The notes under the pieces were generated by a model that saw nothing but the letters and a program-made list of their open reading frames with translations, made no database searches and was not told the DNA's origin. This document shows, one piece after another, positions 10,935 through 23,459 of a DNA stretch of 64,000 nucleotides (positions within the stretch are counted from its first letter, which is position 1; each line of letters opens with the position of its first letter). The stretch is from contig NC_016460.1 of NCBI RefSeq assembly GCF_000226115.1, positions 2,914,001 to 2,978,000 on the forward strand, in the 5' to 3' direction. Source of the stretch: Thermothielavioides terrestris NRRL 8126. Taxonomy: Eukaryota; Ascomycota; Sordariomycetes; Sordariales; Chaetomiaceae. Both the position numbers and the translations under genes were made by a program.

Positions 10935-12925
10935 TCAGAGCATCCTCATCCTGTAGGCCGCATAGGAACAGATGACCGTGAAGGCAATGAAGCAGCCCAG
11001 AATGGTCAAGAACGGCACCAGCGAGTCGACATCCCGCCAGGGAACCTCGACGTTCATGCCAAAGAGACCCGTGATGACGTTCAGCGGCACGATGATGGAC
11101 GCCAGGAGCGTGATCTTGCTCAGCACTTTGTTGGTGTTGGTGCCCTGGGTGATGCCGTCGATCGAGATCTGAGCGAGGTAGTTGCTGTGTGCGCGAGACA
11201 GCATCTTCTCGAAGTGTCCGAGGTTGTTCATCATGGTGACCACGTGGTCCTGGATGTCACCGAGGTACAGCCCAATGTCCATGCGCGGCGTGACCTTGTA
11301 GTTCTCGTTGCATCGCTTGGTGAAGCCCTTCAGGACGTCGGCCTTACCGCCGAGCAGTCGCATCAAGGCCATGGTGTTCTTGCGGGCGGTGCCGATCTTG
11401 CGCAGAAACTGTGCCATGTCATCCGTGCGGGCAATGAACACCTCGTCCTCAATCTGATCGGAATCGGCTTCCAGCTTGCTAATGACCGGCGCAAAGCAGT
11501 CCACAATGTCGTCGCTGCGTGTCGGTGTTAGCAGGTGCTCTGCACTAAACCACGCTGAGCGGTAGGGAAGGGTAATGGGGAGGGGGGGAGGAAGGGGGAG
11601 GCGCTTTGTATGAGGGCACAGTCTTACATCAAGGCGTAGCAGATCCAGTCGCTGCTCAGCGCGACGTAGTCCTTCAGCATGGCGATTCTCTTCCACACGT
11701 GCTGCGCATGCGAGTTGTTTGCGTAGCTGAAGCTCAACGTGCCCTCGCGGAAGACAACGACGTAGATGTTATAGGGCACAAACTCGCGCTCCTTCGTCTC
11801 CGGGTCGACCTCGATGTAGAAGGATCGGAAACAGGCAAAGTAGTACGACGGAAAGAGCTCGATCTTCTCGCGAGATTCTTGCGTCGTGATGTCTTCGGCG
11901 GTCAAGGGATGGATTCCAAAGGCTCGGCAAATCGCACGCACCTCCTCCTCAGAGGGCTTGGTCATGTTGAGCCACCAGACGCCATCGGTCTCGCCCTTGG
12001 GGAAAGTGAACAGGCCACGAATGTCCTCCCCAGGCAGGATCAGGCCTTCGAGATCGGAGGCATGAATGGTCGATTCCCACGCCGAGGAGAAGAAGCTCAC
12101 CCGGCTATCGGCTTGGGACGGCTGCATCGGTTTGGCCTGCTCCTCCGGTTCCCGCGCCTCGGCCTTCTCGGACTTGGTCTCGCTGCTGCATGGCGTGTCC
12201 AGAAAGTCGCCGTCGATCGTGACCATTGGCAGCGGAGCGGCTGCCTGAGCGGCTTCGGATCGCAGGTCAGGGAACACCCGAGCGGCCGAGGGACGACGTG
12301 CCATCTGACGAGCCTCGCGCTCGGCCCTCATGAAGCTCTCGAGGTAATCGAAGTCTATGTGCAGACGGTCGCCCCTCTGCTCGTCCTGCACGGGAAAGCA
12401 AACATCTTCTTCGGCAGACCGGTTCGTGGCCAAACTCGCAGCGTCCGCGTTGTCGACGGTGTGCGGCTTGCTGCGGTAGCTCAGGCGACTGGCGATCGAC
12501 GCGGTCCGCTGCAGCTCAGGATCATCGGGCTTGCGCTCGGGCTTCGACTCCGTGAAGGAAAAGCCACGCTGACGACGAGCCTCGGCAAACGCTTTGACCG
12601 AATTCGGCGGCGACGACGACCGAACGGAGTGCGATTCGACAGTCGGGCGGCGGGCCCGGCGGAGCGTCGGCGAGTGTTCGCCAGCCTCTTCGTCAACGAC
12701 AGCTTCCTCAAAATCTCGAACTCGCGGCTCGCCAGGAGTGGCTCCGGATGCCAAAACGCGAGAGCCGTACAGCGAGTCGAAGGTGCCCCGACGAGAACGG
12801 TCAGATCGCTGGACCGAAGCCGTCTGGTTCCGGTGGTCATCAAGCTCGGGAACAGGGGTGGAGTACCCCGAGCCTGCCACTGTATCCTCGTGGTCGGACA
12901 TTGTTGCCATATCGGGTCGATTCAT
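10935..12925 (-). CDS. CorA-family magnesium transporter (Alr1/Mnr2 type)
   Basis: Metal (Mg2+) channel/transporter of the CorA superfamily, plasma membrane or vacuole. Two exons: 12925-11628 and 11514-10935, giving 625 residues. The first 300 or so residues are hydrophilic and Ser/Arg-rich. The CorA cytosolic domain contains HPLTAEDITTQESREKIELF. The C-terminus has two membrane helices separated by the CorA signature FGMNVEVPW, with the GMN at residues 585-587. The intron (11627-11515) has a GTAAGA donor and joins CYAL to IDDIVDCF in frame. ATGs at residues 1, 6 and 9 could each start the protein; the first is used. Alr1 and Mnr2 subfamilies cannot be told apart here, so no symbol is given. 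Confidence 0.92.
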
Positions 12926-14435
12926 AGCCGGTCAAAGTGAACCCGTCTGTACTTCGTTTCGCTTTCCTCTCTTTTTCCTTCCGCTCTCTTTCCCAACAGA
13001 CAGAGAGTCGAATTAAGCGCGCCTTCTTAGAACTTATCCGGCACGCATATTGTCGCGCGGGATTTTTGTCTCAGTTCACCTGCGGGAGGCAGCGAACGGC
13101 CAGCAGCCGCCCGCAACGACGGCCGTGTAGTTGCGACAACTTGATGGCTGACTGCGCTGTAGCTCCCCCCGGACCGGATGAGCGACAGTGAAGAGGATGG
13201 GACCTCGCGATCCTTCCGGACGGCTGTCAAAATGACTGACGGAGCAAAGCAGGCTCAAATTACGGTGGCTGCTTGTTCACTCCGCTGTAGACCAGCTGGG
13301 GCCCGAGGAGTGAACGACGAGAAGAAATCCGAGCGCAGTTGAGGCCCGCCAACTTGGTGGTTTGGGGTGACGAGAGAGATTCAATCGGCGCTGTGTGACG
13401 TTGGCTAGAAAAAGCGCCGCACGGTGATATCCCCAGGCCGATGACTCGGAAGCGGTTGTTGTTGGTTGGAGTTGGAGTTGGCGTGGAAGAACGAGATGAA
13501 GCGGATGGTCGGTCAACGAAGGGTGACAGTGATGTATTTATTGAGGACTTGGTGGTCGGCAAGTCGAGTAGGGTATAATTTGGTCGGTAGTAGTGAGCGA
13601 CGATCTGGTGCCAGAAAGCCGATGTTGATGACGTCCTCGTCGTCGAACTGACTGTGGATCGCGCGACTCCCGATTCTTAATGCTCGGGCGGATTGCGGTC
13701 AACCTTTGGAGGGCGCAGGGCCAACAGAGCGATGTTGAGGCGGTTGTAGACCTAGCAAACGAATTCGGTCCGGTTTGCGTGCAGAAGAATCCCAAAGCTG
13801 TGCTCGGGTTGATGTGGATGAGGGATTTCCGTTGTTGAACAAAGGCTAAGCAGAGTTTATAAAAGTCTGACCAGCTAGCCCCGGCGTTTTTGCAGAGTAC
13901 CTAGCATGCAGGCGGCGGGTCCAGACTGGATTCTGCCGAAACCTGCAGCTCGTACCTGTGGAGACGCCAGGATAGAAAAAATAGAAGACGCACCAGATCA
14001 AGTAGCACAACAACTTAAATGCATGCAAGCGCATCTTTTTTTTTTGCCACTGAACCTTGCTTATGCGCAACACAAGTTGGAATCAGGAGATCCGTCCCAT
14101 GCACCTGGCAGCATTCACCCCGGAGTCCGGATTTACATCTTACCAGGTAAGTTGTGCCCATCCAATGCTACATTTAGGTACCGGTCGAAGTTGCAACAGG
14201 GGGGAAGGTGGGCCCCTGCTACAAGGCCATGCCGGGAGCTTGATTGGGCGCATGGACACGGCACCAGGAAACATGGGACCCCCGCCGCTGTGGCGGATTG
14301 TCTGAAGCCACGTTGGGGAAACCGACCACCGGACTCACAGCTCTTGGGCAGTTCTTGAATGCCTCCATCAACCACCTTGGTGGCAACCATCCCAACGACT
14401 CCGAGCGGTACTAGCGCTGGCAATTGACGGCAAGG
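12926..14435. other. Divergent spacer between CorA gene and SPC1
   Basis: 1.5 kb that must contain both promoters. A pyrimidine-rich stretch just upstream of the CorA ATG (about 12955-13000) looks like its leader, and a poly-T run lies at about 14036-14046. Open frames show no family resemblance. Confidence 0.6.
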
Positions 14436-14865
14436 ATGGCGGAGCAGCTGTTGGACCAGATCCGCGACCTGTTTGAGGGCCAGATTGTTAGTGCTTGTCC
14501 TGAGTGTTCCTGGCGCACACTCTCGATGTAGCTGCTAATCGGCTCCCAAGGATTTTGAGGGCCAGAAGCTGGTCGATCTTCTCGTCAATGTCCTCTTGAC
14601 GCTCGTAGGGGTAAGCATTCGATTTCACAACCCAGGGAGCCCAGCTGACGCTCTGTTTTCCGCCTAGGCTGTCGCCTTCTTCGTCGGATACTTCCGGCAG
14701 GATATCAAGCTCACTCTTTACATTGGACTCGCCGGCACCGCCGCCCTCTTCGCACTTGTCGTCCCACCCTGGCCTTTCTTCAACCGGCATCCCGTAAAAT
14801 GGCTGCCGGTTGGAGGGCTCGCAACACCGGCGAACCTCGTGGTTGACAGCAAAATACTTGGGTGA
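14436..14865 (+). CDS. SPC1: Signal peptidase complex subunit Spc1 (SPC12 family)
   Basis: Small ER membrane subunit of the signal peptidase complex, not catalytic itself; it tunes substrate choice. Three short exons: 14436-14486 (MAEQLLDQIRDLFEGQI), 14551-14610 (DFEGQKLVDLLVNVLLTLVG) and 14668-14865, giving 102 residues. Donors are GTTAGT and GTAAGC. The frame is open throughout and the length is typical. Two membrane helices form a hairpin: LVDLLVNVLL into AVAFFVGYF, then LYIGLAGTAALFALVVPPWP, with the conserved FNRHPVKWLP tail. No open frame longer than 60 codons covers it, so it is easily missed. It converges with RBX1, with 230 bp between stop codons. Confidence 0.93.
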
Positions 14866-15095
14866 ACACCAACGGCTGGAGGAGGTGCCAGGGAAGGCGG
14901 CGAATTGTATGCGGAACAAGTGGCTGCAGCGTGTCATAGCAAGACATTCATTCATCATATTCGCGGTATCTCGAGTCTGCCACTCAGAACATCTATCGAC
15001 GGACCCGACCCCGCCGATACCGTGTTACGGGAATATGCTGTACCCATTCCCAAGTGGAAGCGCCTCGCCGTCCTCACCCAACCCCATTTCTCGGA

Positions 15096-15640
<545 letters not shown>

Positions 15641-16663
15641 GGTGACAGCCGCTGGTAACCTAGGAACTAAGCCCGACTGCCAGCGGTTCGTAAGGCGGCT
15701 TGGTCTGAAAAAATCAGGGAGCTTTCGGTCTGGAGAACTTCAAGTCGGTGGGTTCCGCGATCCGGACAGCGACAAGGGTTCCTCCGGAGTGCTTAGGCAA
15801 CAGTGGTTAGTCTCCGCCTTGCCGTCTAACAGAAGGGCGAAGCTAAACTTGGTGATCTTAGCTCAACTACAAACCTTTATTGGGATTGCACCCGCAAGTG
15901 CGCACGAATGCGGCGCTGGAGGGGGGAATGCACGAACAAGGCCGCTGTATCTGGATCGTGGGGAAAGCTAAGGTGAGGTGAGGAAGGTGACGGCTCAGTA
16001 GCGCCAAGCAAACACAAGGCACAAGGTTGCCCCGCCGCAATCCACGTTAGATAAAAGACAGCGATATGACGTTACATACCTCGATAACGTTACCCGCTTA
16101 TGCATAAATACACATATGTCGTCCTTGCTTGCCCTCCATGTTTCACTGCCTTGACTCCCGTCTGTACTCTGTAAGTAGCCCATTCATCAAAACCGTTGCA
16201 GTTCGCGCCAAGCCGGCACCCACACCACCCACCACCCAATCTCAGCCTTGCCCAGCCTCGATCGTCAGTGCTGTTTGGACGTGTTTGCCAAGATTGCCCC
16301 CGCTCCCTCAACGAACGATGGAGTCGAAGAAAACAGACACGCTCAAAGAAAGAAAAGGCAGCAAAACAGGAAGCAGACAAATATCTCACATGTTACTACA
16401 GCTGCAATCCTAGAACTGCATTGCTTTTCTGGGAGCGATATTTCAGCATTCCATTTATATGCATTTTCTTCCACAGCGCCCCTCCAATCGCAGACCTGTT
16501 GACCTGGCGTCACAAAGCAGTCACCGGAACCAACCGAGAGTCATTCCTCACACCCGCCGCCGCCGAAGGGTTCCTCTTTCCCGACAGACTCCAAGCGAAC
16601 CAACCAACCCTTCGCTGCACGCACAAAACTGCTCTCAGACCGTGTGTGGACAGCATCATCACC
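15641..16663. other. Divergent spacer between RBX1 and the PNRC-motif gene
   Basis: 1.0 kb containing both promoters. One TAACGTTA palindrome lies at 16085-16092. The + strand open frame that runs into the PNRC gene from 16196 has no ATG there (the first codon is non-ATG) and reads as leader. Confidence 0.6.
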
Positions 16664-17968
16664 ATGGAACAACAAGAACAGCAGCAGCAACCGCAACAAA
16701 ACCAAAAGAGCACTCCCGCCCGGCGACGCGGAAAGCGACCCGTCAACTCTCCTGCACACAAGACGTACGCTTCGGAAAACGACGTTCCAAGCGAGGGGTC
16801 CTTCCCCATGGAGCTCGCGGGACCCTCGACCCCTCAAAAGCCGGCTCCCAACAGCCCAGTGCCATCCTCCCAGCTTAACCATTCCAAGTCCAAGCCCCGG
16901 TCCGGGAACAAGCTGAAGGCAAAACAAGTCTCGTCGCCAGGCCCCGCAAAGCAGGGTCGCACAACCCCGCCGCCAGTCACGGCGCCGAAGCCCGTTGAGG
17001 CACCCGCCTTTGCTGGTGCTACGTTCCATGCCTCTCCAGCGCCGTCCTCGCTCCCGATCCCCAGCTTCCTGTCCAAGGCGCTCGACTCGCCATCAGCGAA
17101 GGATACCGATCGCGTCACTCGCGAGCCGTCGCCGCCTGCCACCGACTCGGAAGCCCCCACCCCTCAACACCGCATTCTAACCGACGATGTAACCCGCCGA
17201 GAGTCGCCCCTAGACATCTTCTTCCGAGCCGACCGGGCCGAGAAGGAGCGGGCGCGCCGTGCGAGCTCCGCCAACATCCTTGGACCGAGCCACCCATTCT
17301 TCTCTCCTCCCGCTCAGATCCGATCTCCTGCGGAGCCCAAGACCCTCCCTGGGGGTGCGTTCAGCCAGGCCAACCGCCGCTCCTGGTTCCAGCGCGACTC
17401 CCCGGCAGGTATCCCCGCGAGCGAGCTCAATGGTATACCTGGCAGGCCGCTAGGGCCGGCGTTTTCGACACCCTATCAGGACCGTATCCGTGCGGCCCGA
17501 TCCGGCGAGAAGCAGGGCGAGCCCTTGCAGAAGCCTGCTCCGCTGCAGCCGGATCCTGTGTCGACTGACATGAGTGAGAGGCTGAAGCGGTTCCTTGCCA
17601 TCCCTGCGTCCGACGGCCCACAGCAGGCACCCGCAGGATCGCCTGCTTTCTTGGCCGATGCATCACCGCCTTCGGGGACCAGGTCCCACCCGATTCTGGC
17701 GCCGTCAGCATCGAATATGTCCCCCGCGGGCGGTTTCCAGCAGAGCCGCTCGCCCCTACTGCCGCCGGGGCCCGCTGATATACCGCCGCTCTTTTCGCCT
17801 CACCATCCTGCCGTCTCGTCAATGCCGGCCGCCTCAGCGTCGACTAATCCAGATACCAGCCGCTCCGCCCAGCTCCTGCACATGGAGGACAGCCTGCGAC
17901 GCCTGCTCAAGTTGACCCCGGCGTCAACGCCCGAGGTGCCTGCGCCGGCTAACGGCCAAGGCCCTTGA
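16664..17968 (+). CDS. Proline-rich PNRC-motif protein, Edc1/Edc2-like decapping activator (putative)
   Basis: Single-exon protein of 434 residues, rich in Pro and Ser and probably mostly disordered. Residues 116-135 carry a PNRC-type short linear motif: FAGATFHASP followed by SSLPIPSF. In Edc1/Edc2 and vertebrate PNRC proteins this hydrophobic-plus-LPxPxF motif binds the EVH1 groove of Dcp1 and activates Dcp2 mRNA decapping. A Gln-rich N-terminus (EQQEQQQQPQQNQ) and a basic patch (RRRGKRP) fit an RNA or P-body factor. Other short ordered islands are SPLDIFFRAD, MSERLKRFLAIP and a C-terminal helix LLHMEDSLRRLLKL. The ATG at 16664 is used because upstream in-frame codons belong to a non-ATG extension. 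The function is inferred from the motif alone. Confidence 0.75.
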   Translation: MEQQEQQQQPQQNQKSTPARRRGKRPVNSPAHKTYASENDVPSEGSFPMELAGPSTPQKPAPNSPVPSSQLNHSKSKPRSGNKLKAKQVSSPGPAKQGRTTPPPVTAPKPVEAPAFAGATFHASPAPSSLPIPSFLSKALDSPSAKDTDRVTREPSPPATDSEAPTPQHRILTDDVTRRESPLDIFFRADRAEKERARRASSANILGPSHPFFSPPAQIRSPAEPKTLPGGAFSQANRRSWFQRDSPAGIPASELNGIPGRPLGPAFSTPYQDRIRAARSGEKQGEPLQKPAPLQPDPVSTDMSERLKRFLAIPASDGPQQAPAGSPAFLADASPPSGTRSHPILAPSASNMSPAGGFQQSRSPLLPPGPADIPPLFSPHHPAVSSMPAASASTNPDTSRSAQLLHMEDSLRRLLKLTPASTPEVPAPANGQGP

Positions 17969-19902
17969 CACTTCGCGCCCACTGCCCGCTTCTACCTCCT
18001 GGCGGACGGAGCCAGGCTATACTTTCGACAACTTCTTGGCAGATCGGCAATCGCATTTTGTTACCGGATCTGGGACTCATCATATCTTACAACTCTGCTC
18101 TTCCTCCTTTTTTTCCATTACCCCATTTTTTTTCCCTTTTCTTCGTTTGTTTTTTCCGGCGTTGGGCTTCAGGACTGGATGGGACTCTGCTACTGAGCAC
18201 GGTTTTTCGCATCTAGAGCGCGATGACATGGCGGAGGGGACCGGGCTTGTGTTTGGGTGTTTTGGGGCACCACAGGGACAGGGCGCGGACTCGGTTGCAT
18301 TGTCTCGGGCGGTAGATGGCGGTCTCTTATGTTTTCTGCGTTCTGGCCTTCGATTTTTCTATCTATCCTACTCTTACCTCAATTTTTCTGGGTTTCCGGA
18401 TCGGTGTCTGTAGTCGTGCATACTCGAAGTCCAGGTGTCGTGACTTGGGGTGCCGGATATTCGGAAGGGAAGGAGAGTACCGCTTGGGCTAATTATAGTC
18501 ATAGAGGGTCGCGATGGGCACAGAGAAGGCGGAGCGGCACAGGTGCCGGAGTCAAGGTGTCCTCATTTGGGCAAGCGGGTGAGGGAGGGCTCGGTTACAT
18601 CTTAGCCTTTTCCTTTTTCGGTCTCGGAGAGCCATGTGTTCCTGGTCTACGTCGGTTTCTGTCCGTGTCTCTGGTGTCAGCGGCGCAGGGGCTCGTCTGA
18701 TCGTTGCGTTGAGGAGGAAGGTTTCCTTTGGCGGATATCCCACTTTCGCCGGGCTGCGTGGGCTTTCTGGTTGGAGAGGCTGAGCGAATTGGGGAGTTGG
18801 CCTTCCACGGAGGTCTTCGACACAGACGGGTAATCGTTCTTCGTCTTTTCTCTCTGGAAAGCGTTGGGATCGGAGTCCTGTCTGGAGGGGGGTTCAAAGC
18901 AGGACGTTGCCCGGTACTTCATTTTCGGTACTCGTTGGTTTTGCTTCAGCGTTGATTGTCCACGCGCACGCAAGGAGCGAGTCAAACCCGACACGGGCTA
19001 GCGAGGAGCATTGGAGGGGGGAAGGCGGAAGCAGTTGGCAGTGTCGGCGTGGCTCCGCATGTCGCGCGACACTCTCAACACATCAACTACGCTCAACACA
19101 TCACCACGTCACCCGACAATACCTATTCGACAACGGGCAAGCGAACGAAAGAGAAAAAAAAAGAAAAAAAAAAAGAAAAAAAAGAAAAAGCAAGGGAAGC
19201 GCATGGTGTGGATCGGGCTGTCGACAAGCTTTATACACGAACATCGTATAGGATAGCCAGAAGACCCATGATGATGCTTCCCATCTTTGCTGTCTTCGTT
19301 CGATTGGAGGATGCGAACTGCTGCTGAGCGTGACTTGTTTCCTCTCCATGCCAATATTCGGTACCTCTTTCGAGACGGGTATACCAGGGGAGTGGGAGGG
19401 TTGCAGCGCTCAAGAGAAGCTCACCCGACGGGACGAAGTTTACCGCACATGTAACGCATATACTCCATGCGGGAGGATTCAATCGTGAGGCCATCATACA
19501 TACAGCTTTGGCCTTCCCCATCCATGGCCCAGTGGTTGTTGAGGGAATGATTCCTGTCGTTGTCGTTGGACATCGCAGCGCTGCGTGATTGGAGGGGTAG
19601 AGCCTCAGCGGCACTTGTACCCGGCCTGGAACCCCAATTATTGCACCAAGCACACCAAACAAACACTTCAGTCAACCAGCCAACAACATTCACATTCCCT
19701 TCGAGAAGGGTATGCGATATCGCACCAGTAACAGACAATCAGTCACTCGTTCTCTAAACAACATCTAAACATCCACCCGCCTCACCGCAAACGTTGCTTG
19801 ATCTTGGCTTATTGCGGGGCAGGGCTGCCCGTCCTGGCACTTAAAAAGAAGTCCCCCCTGCTTGTTTAACCGCAAATAGCGCCTCATCAATCGACAGCGG
19901 CA
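17969..19902. other. Intergenic between PNRC-motif gene and TDP1
   Basis: 1.9 kb. The first 450 bp are T-rich and likely 3' UTR. An A-rich tract lies at 19147-19191. The last few hundred bases should be the TDP1 promoter. No gene is recognised on either strand. Confidence 0.6.
19147..19191. repeat. A-rich simple repeat
   Basis: Runs of A broken by single G residues, as in GAAAAAAAAAGAAAAAAAAA. Low-complexity sequence between genes. Confidence 0.8.
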
Positions 19903-22578
19903 ATGGCTCCAGACGGCAAGGACAATGCCGACTGGGCGGCTGAGATCAACGGCGGCCGGGACGATGACGAGGCGCTGCGCGTGGCGATGGCTCTGTCGCT
20001 AGGGCAGGAGCCGGGTCCGCAGCGGTCCGTTCCTGGGGGTACAGGGGGCGGGGTGATTGACCTAACGAAGGATGATGGGGAGGAGGAGCATGGTGGTGGC
20101 GATGGTCGTGGTGGTAGTGGCGGCGGCGGCGGCGGTGGGCCGCGCCTTCGTGATGAGAAGTCGGGCAGCCGGGAAGTCGGGGCTGGCGCTGTTGACCCAC
20201 GAGGGGGCGAGGAGCCGACGTCGGAGCGCCGACAGCCCGCTTCGACTTCCTCTTCGACTTCGACGTCGGGCATGGCCGGTCTGGCTGGTCTCGACAGGAG
20301 GAAGATGGAGGAGGAACGGCTTGCGAGGCTGAGCAAGCGGAAGGCATCCGGGCTCGACGCCGCCGCCGACGTTTTGGGATCAAGGCCGGCGCAGCGGCCG
20401 CGGATTGCTGCGCAGGCGGAGAAAAACTCATCCTCGCCGTCTTTGCTTTTCATGTCTGCTGGTTCCGGCAGGAACGAAGAGCCAGCGGCGCAACAGCACA
20501 CGGCTACCGCCGAAGCCCCGTCTTCGTCTTCCGCTGCATCGGCCGCTGGTCGTCTCCCGTTTCCGCGCGGAGTCGTCAAGAAGACCTGGGCGTTTGGGCA
20601 GCCACGGCAGGGCGACGACATCAAGATTGAGGAAGTCCTCCAGAAGCAGCAGCTCGAGCTGGCCGTGCTGAGCTCATACCAGTGGGACGTGCGGTGGCTG
20701 CTGTCCAAGGTTGACCTGGCGCGCACGAAACTGATTTTGATTGCATTCGCTGCTGACGAGGCGCATGTGAGGCTTTCTTTTCGTTATTCGACCTGTTTCT
20801 CTCCGTGAGAGGAGAAGAGCGTGTGCTGACCTGGCAACTTGGGTGAGAAAAGAAGGAAGAGATGCGCAACGCCGTCCCGCGGGAGAGGATCCGGTTCTGT
20901 TTCCCGCCCATGCAGCCCGTCGGCTCCATGCATTCCAAGCTCCAGCTGCTCAAGTACGAGAAGTACATGCGGATCGTCGTGCCCACCGGTAATCTGATGT
21001 CGTTTGACTGGGGCGAGACCGGTACTATGGAAAACGTGTGCTCATCCTGAGTTGACTGTCTTGGGCTTGATGGCAAATGCTGACGACGAACATGGCAGAT
21101 GGTGTTCATCATCGACCTGCCCAAGTTCCAAACTGCCGAACAGAGGGAGGCCCAGAAGCTTACCCCATTTGGCGAAGAGCTGCTGTACTTCTTACGGGCC
21201 CAAGGGCTGGACGAGGAGCTTGTGAGCAGCCTGCTCAACTACGACTTTGCTGAGACTTCTCGCTACCATTTCGTGCACACGATGTAAGGACTCTCGTCTC
21301 ATGAACTGCTGTGCAAATATCCTTGTTGATCTGTTTTACTAGACCTGGCTCTCATGCCGCCGAAGACACGTGGCAGCGAATAGGTAAGCAATGCGCTCGC
21401 TCCCGGCAGCCGCCTCTTCGCCGGAGGAACCGGCGGCTGATATATCGACAGGATATTGTGGACTCGGCCGGGCAGTGAAGACACTTGATCTCTCTTCTTC
21501 CAACCCCATCGAGCTAGACTATGTGGTACGTTTCGGGGGCCACTCGGCGAGCCGTCCAAGATAGCGTACTTCTCCCAAAAGGACCATCCACTCATGAGCT
21601 GACCTCAACCACGCAGTGCGCCTCCCTCGGCGCGGTGACCGACAGCCTCCTCGCCGCGCTGTACTATGCCTGCCAAGGTGATTCGGGCCTGCAGGAATAC
21701 AGCAAGCGGACGGCGAGCGGCAAAACGTACGCGGCATCGTCCACGGTCAAGGGCGCGGGCACCGTCAGAGAACACGTCCGCGTGTTCTTCCCGTCCCGAG
21801 AAACCGTCTTGCAGAGCAAGGGCGGGAAAAATGTATGGTCATGTCATCTCTCACCGCCGCGCCTGGGTGGCGGCCGTGTTTGTCTCTGGAGCGTAACCAT
21901 TGCTGACGGCGTGCTGGTGTGCGGCAGGGGGCTGGGACCATCTGCTTCCAGGCCAGGTGGTGGCAAGCGGCGTCGTTTCCCCGTGAGGTCCTGCGCGACT
22001 GCGTCTCCGTGCGCAAGGGACTGCTCATGCACAGCAAGGTGATCTATGTGCGGCCTCGGAACGAGGCCGCGAAGGACGCCGCTGTCGGCAGCTGTTTTGC
22101 TTATGTTGGGAGTGCAAATCTTTCCGAGAGCGCATGGTGAGCTTGTCGTCCCGCTAAACTTCAACAGCCGTGGGAAATGGGTCGGCTCCCGGGCCTGGGT
22201 TTCCCTCTATCTATTTTCAGGTTCAACTAGCTGCTGACGCTCGAAATTCTCTCGTAAAGGGGTCGACTTGTCCGCGACCGCGCTACCGGCAAGCCCAAGC
22301 TTACATGTCGTAACTGGTGCGTTTCCCCTCTCCCACCACCACCTCGATCTTATCTGGCCCCGTCAGTTCCCTAGATGATGTGTAGGCTAATGCGGCGCCC
22401 TTGATACAGGGAGTGCGGCGTGCTCGTGAAGTGTGGCGACGCGGGATCACTGCAGACGGACAACATGGCCGTGTTCGAGGCGCATGTTCCAGTCCCGATG
22501 GAGTGGCCTAGTCGGCCGTTTCCCAACGATCCGGGCCCGCAGGCGTTGATGACGCCGTGGTTCTACAGTGAAACATGA
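19903..22578 (+). CDS. TDP1: Tyrosyl-DNA phosphodiesterase 1
   Basis: Nuclear repair enzyme that removes topoisomerase I peptide and other adducts from DNA 3' ends. Nine exons: 19903-20766, 20853-21035, 21099-21283, 21343-21383, 21452-21525, 21617-21832, 21928-22136, 22260-22316 and 22410-22578, giving 665 residues. Both phospholipase-D type HKD half-sites are seen: MHSKLQLL (His315, Lys317) and MHSKVIYV (His556, Lys558), the second followed by YVGSANLSESAWG. The N-terminal 250 residues are low in complexity and Gly/Glu-rich, but hold a ubiquitin-interacting motif (DDEALRVAMALSLGQ, residues 21-35) and a SUMO-interacting type VIDLT plus acids (51-55). The exon 2 acceptor could be 3 nt later (20856). 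All phases agree. Confidence 0.94.
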
Positions 22579-23459
22579 AGACATGTCTCATTTTTCCCCC
22601 CCTTGGACTTCCCAGGGTGGATAAGCGGGTAGTTTGGTGGTTCTGATATGCGCCCAAGGGCGGATGTTTTTTTTTTGTCGTGGAGAAAATTGCATGTAAT
22701 GCGTAGGTTTATTGCTGGAAGAGAGAGAGTCTGAGGAGCCGTCCCCGTTGCTCCGCGACTTTGGGGCGGGTGTTCATCAAGTAAACTTAACATCTGGGGA
22801 AAGATCTCGGTTCCAGAGCAGCACAAATAAGGTAACTTGGGCCAGGGTGCTCCAGTTCAGCCCTATCACCATCAGTCGAGCCTCTGACCCCTGCCCTCCC
22901 ACGAGTCCCCATGGGCTTGGCGGCTTGGCTCTGCAGGGTAAAGTTAGCGCTCCACTTTGAACCCCTGCAGTTTTTTCTCCAATTTCAACGTCGTCCCTTC
23001 TTGGGATGATGCACGAGCTCACGTGCGAGATATCCCCAACTCATCACCACACCATTCCCTGTCGCTGAGCATCTGCGCCCGTTTGTTTCTTTCTTTAATC
23101 CGATTTCGCCCGGAAGCGTGATGGAATAGCCCCAGCTGATCGCCAGAACAGCCCCGGGTTTTCCGTGTTCTCGCCGCGCCCGAGCCAAAGCCCAGCAGCA
23201 TCCAGCATCCAGCAGGCAGCAGGCAGGCGGGTGGGCGCGGTGACCTTGGATATCGTAGTTCCGGACACGTCCTTATTCTTGCCCCGACATCTGCACCTCC
23301 TGCATCTCCTGCAGAAATCAGCAGTATCGCTCCCGATCCTTGCGCACCAGATCGAGTCGAACCCCTGGATCCGATCAAGGCCGGGAGGGGCTGACGAACT
23401 CCCCCTCAAATCTCAATTGCACGTGCTCATAGTTGCGTTGCGTTGCGTACGCAGGAACT
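22579..23459. other. Intergenic between TDP1 and CRD1
   Basis: 0.9 kb with a T run at about 22668-22676. It should hold the TDP1 3' UTR and CRD1 promoter. No other gene or repeat was seen. Confidence 0.6.
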
